From: Planctomycetota bacterium
GTDB lineage: Bacteria > Planctomycetota > Planctomycetia > Pirellulales > Pirellulaceae
Reading direction: 5' to 3'
Length of the DNA: 64,000 nt
Assembly (NCBI GenBank): GCA_026692865.1
Contig: JAPLNI010000055.1
Location: forward strand, 26,619-90,618
Under the pieces are notes generated by a model. The model searched no databases. It worked only from the letters and a program-made list of their open reading frames with translations, and had not been told where the DNA came from. Numbering within the stretch: position 1 is the first letter of the stretch; each line of letters begins with the position of its first letter. This document shows, one piece after another, positions 63,196-64,000 of this stretch. A program made the translations under genes and the position numbers.

Positions 63196-63672
63196 CTATA
63201 ATTGTTGAGACTGCAACATCCAGAGGTGTTTCTCCAACGGGCCGCAAATTCCGATCAACATATCCTGCGTTACTGGATCCAAGTTGCCCGTCTCATTAAT
63301 AGCTTCGCGAAGCCACCCGATCACTCGATGAATTCGGTTACCGATCTCTTCGATTACTTCCTGTGTAGGTAAAAATCGTTTGTGTAGTGGATTAAGTCGT
63401 GTCGTGGCTGCAATTGACTGAACAAGCCCATCTGCAGGAATGCCAAGAGTCACCATTCGCTCAGCAATTTCGTCGGAAGCATCACGAGCTGTCTCGACAA
63501 TTTTGTCCAGTTGTTCATGGAGCGGTTGAAAAAGTGCGCCTCGGACATTCCAGTGGGCGTGTTTGAGAAGTAACGACAAATCAGTGATATCTGTCAGCAA
63601 AGGCTGCAAAATCGCTGCTGTCGCGGTTGCCTTATCTACATCGACCATACTACGAAACTGGGAGCCGCTCAT
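63196..63672 (-). CDS. dps: Dps-like ferritin / DNA-protection protein
   Basis: 158 residues, four-helix ferritin-like fold. The inter-subunit iron site is recognisable in LLLKHAHWNVRGALFQPLHEQLDKIVETARDASDEIAER. Dps dodecamers oxidise and store iron with hydrogen peroxide and shield DNA. The ATG at 63672 has AGG 8 bases upstream. Single gene; the minus-strand frame 63650-63928 that overlaps its start is not supported. Confidence 0.94.
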   Translation of the reverse strand: MSGSQFRSMVDVDKATATAAILQPLLTDITDLSLLLKHAHWNVRGALFQPLHEQLDKIVETARDASDEIAERMVTLGIPADGLVQSIAATTRLNPLHKRFLPTQEVIEEIGNRIHRVIGWLREAINETGNLDPVTQDMLIGICGPLEKHLWMLQSQQL

Positions 63673-63963
63673 GTGTGTTACCTTTGGAGGTGTAGGGATA
63701 CAAATTAGAGTAGGCGTCGGGTCGTAAAATTCCTAGTCCTTCAAGCAAAATAAAGTGCCTGGAAGATTGCAAATCCTTGATAAAGGACTTTGCTGACTTC
63801 TTACCCCGCGTCAACACGGATTTGCTTTCCGTTCTACTTGTATCGCTTATAGTGATATTCGGAGACCTTGCTCGCAGTTCGGCGTAGGATCTTGTGAACT
63901 TCCCCAAGATTGGTAGACAGTGGGTCACCTTATGTCATGATAACCATGACAGGAGAATTGACC

Positions 63964-64000
63964 ATGAAACAACGTCGAACATTTAGTCGTGAATACAAAA
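63964..64000 (+). CDS. Start of a probable IS3-type transposase OrfA (partial)
   Basis: The last 37 bases open with MKQRRTFSREYK, which resembles the start of IS3/IS911-family OrfA transposases. AGGAG lies 8-10 bases upstream of the ATG. A short palindrome (TGTCATG, CATGACA near 63934-63952) sits just ahead. The gene is cut by the window end, so the call rests on 12 residues. The 63673-63933 region shows nothing else. Confidence 0.55.
   Translation, partial: MKQRRTFSREYK

Noticed and set aside
63650..63928. 92-codon minus-strand gene before dps
   Set aside because: Overlaps the dps start and its ribosome site, with no recognisable features.

Overview
The window reads as chromosomal DNA of a planctomycete of the Pirellulaceae type (inference from gene content). 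Indicators are many proteins of planctomycetal style: a PQQ-repeat protein opening with the WPRFRGPNGEG motif, paired Tat-exported Gfo/Idh/MocA and sugar-isomerase proteins, a DUF11/OmcB-like surface protein, an exported Cys/His-rich protein ending in RGPP, an MNPYES-type small membrane protein, futalosine-pathway menaquinone genes (mqnA, mqnC), and long stretches of non-coding DNA between genes. Most genes are single or in pairs, on both strands, with housekeeping genes (groES-groEL, dnaK, rpoN, lexA, hemL, ychF, pheA) scattered among them.

Layout. 1-9 kb: groES-groEL, a zinc-ribbon membrane protein, an anti-sigma antagonist/kinase pair, tRNA-Met, a frameshifted Uma2-type gene, a tandem AP2-like protein and a GT4 glycosyltransferase. 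9-15.6 kb: hemL, a YmdB-type phosphoesterase, a large DUF11 surface protein with a clear terminator, and a lone ABC permease. 15.8-27 kb: a WecA-type sugar-phosphate transferase and an animal-like UDP-glucose dehydrogenase, ychF, PQQ protein, a MoaD-like sulfur carrier, an unknown exported protein, an orphan NarL-type regulator and an enolase-superfamily enzyme. 27-34.5 kb: a decayed MoxR fragment, a Cys/His-rich exported protein, an ABC ATPase directly behind a sigma-54 gene that is split into two overlapping reading frames, dnaK, and pheA.

34.5-47 kb: a soluble chemotaxis-like operon (cheA-cheW-PAS receptor), then a MerR/B12-domain regulator of the CarH/LitR type divergent from it, followed by a membrane protein, an AlkA-like glycosylase, a DPRP (FeS-type) photolyase that has lost most cluster cysteines, and a class II photolyase fused to a renalase-like flavoenzyme with a possible sliding-clamp motif at its C-terminus. 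I infer a light-response/DNA-repair island. 47-64 kb: exported sugar dehydrogenase and isomerase, glutathione peroxidase, mqnC-mqnA, tRNA-Pro, a methyltransferase, a 1327-residue protein with a roughly 630-residue disordered tract, lexA, a kinase-like/PP2C fusion, a small membrane protein, cytochrome oxidase subunit III, Dps, and the first codons of a probable transposase at the window edge.

The strongest unexplained signal is a dispersed intergenic repeat, seen seven times, built from short hairpins closed by GTAA/GCAA (GNRA on one strand) loops, with G-T pairs retained in the stems, and in the best copy enclosed by an outer stem ending in the conserved TCTGGACAAAGCACT arm. It does not match any standard feature class that I can name. 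No CRISPR array, rRNA, or recognisable riboswitch was seen.
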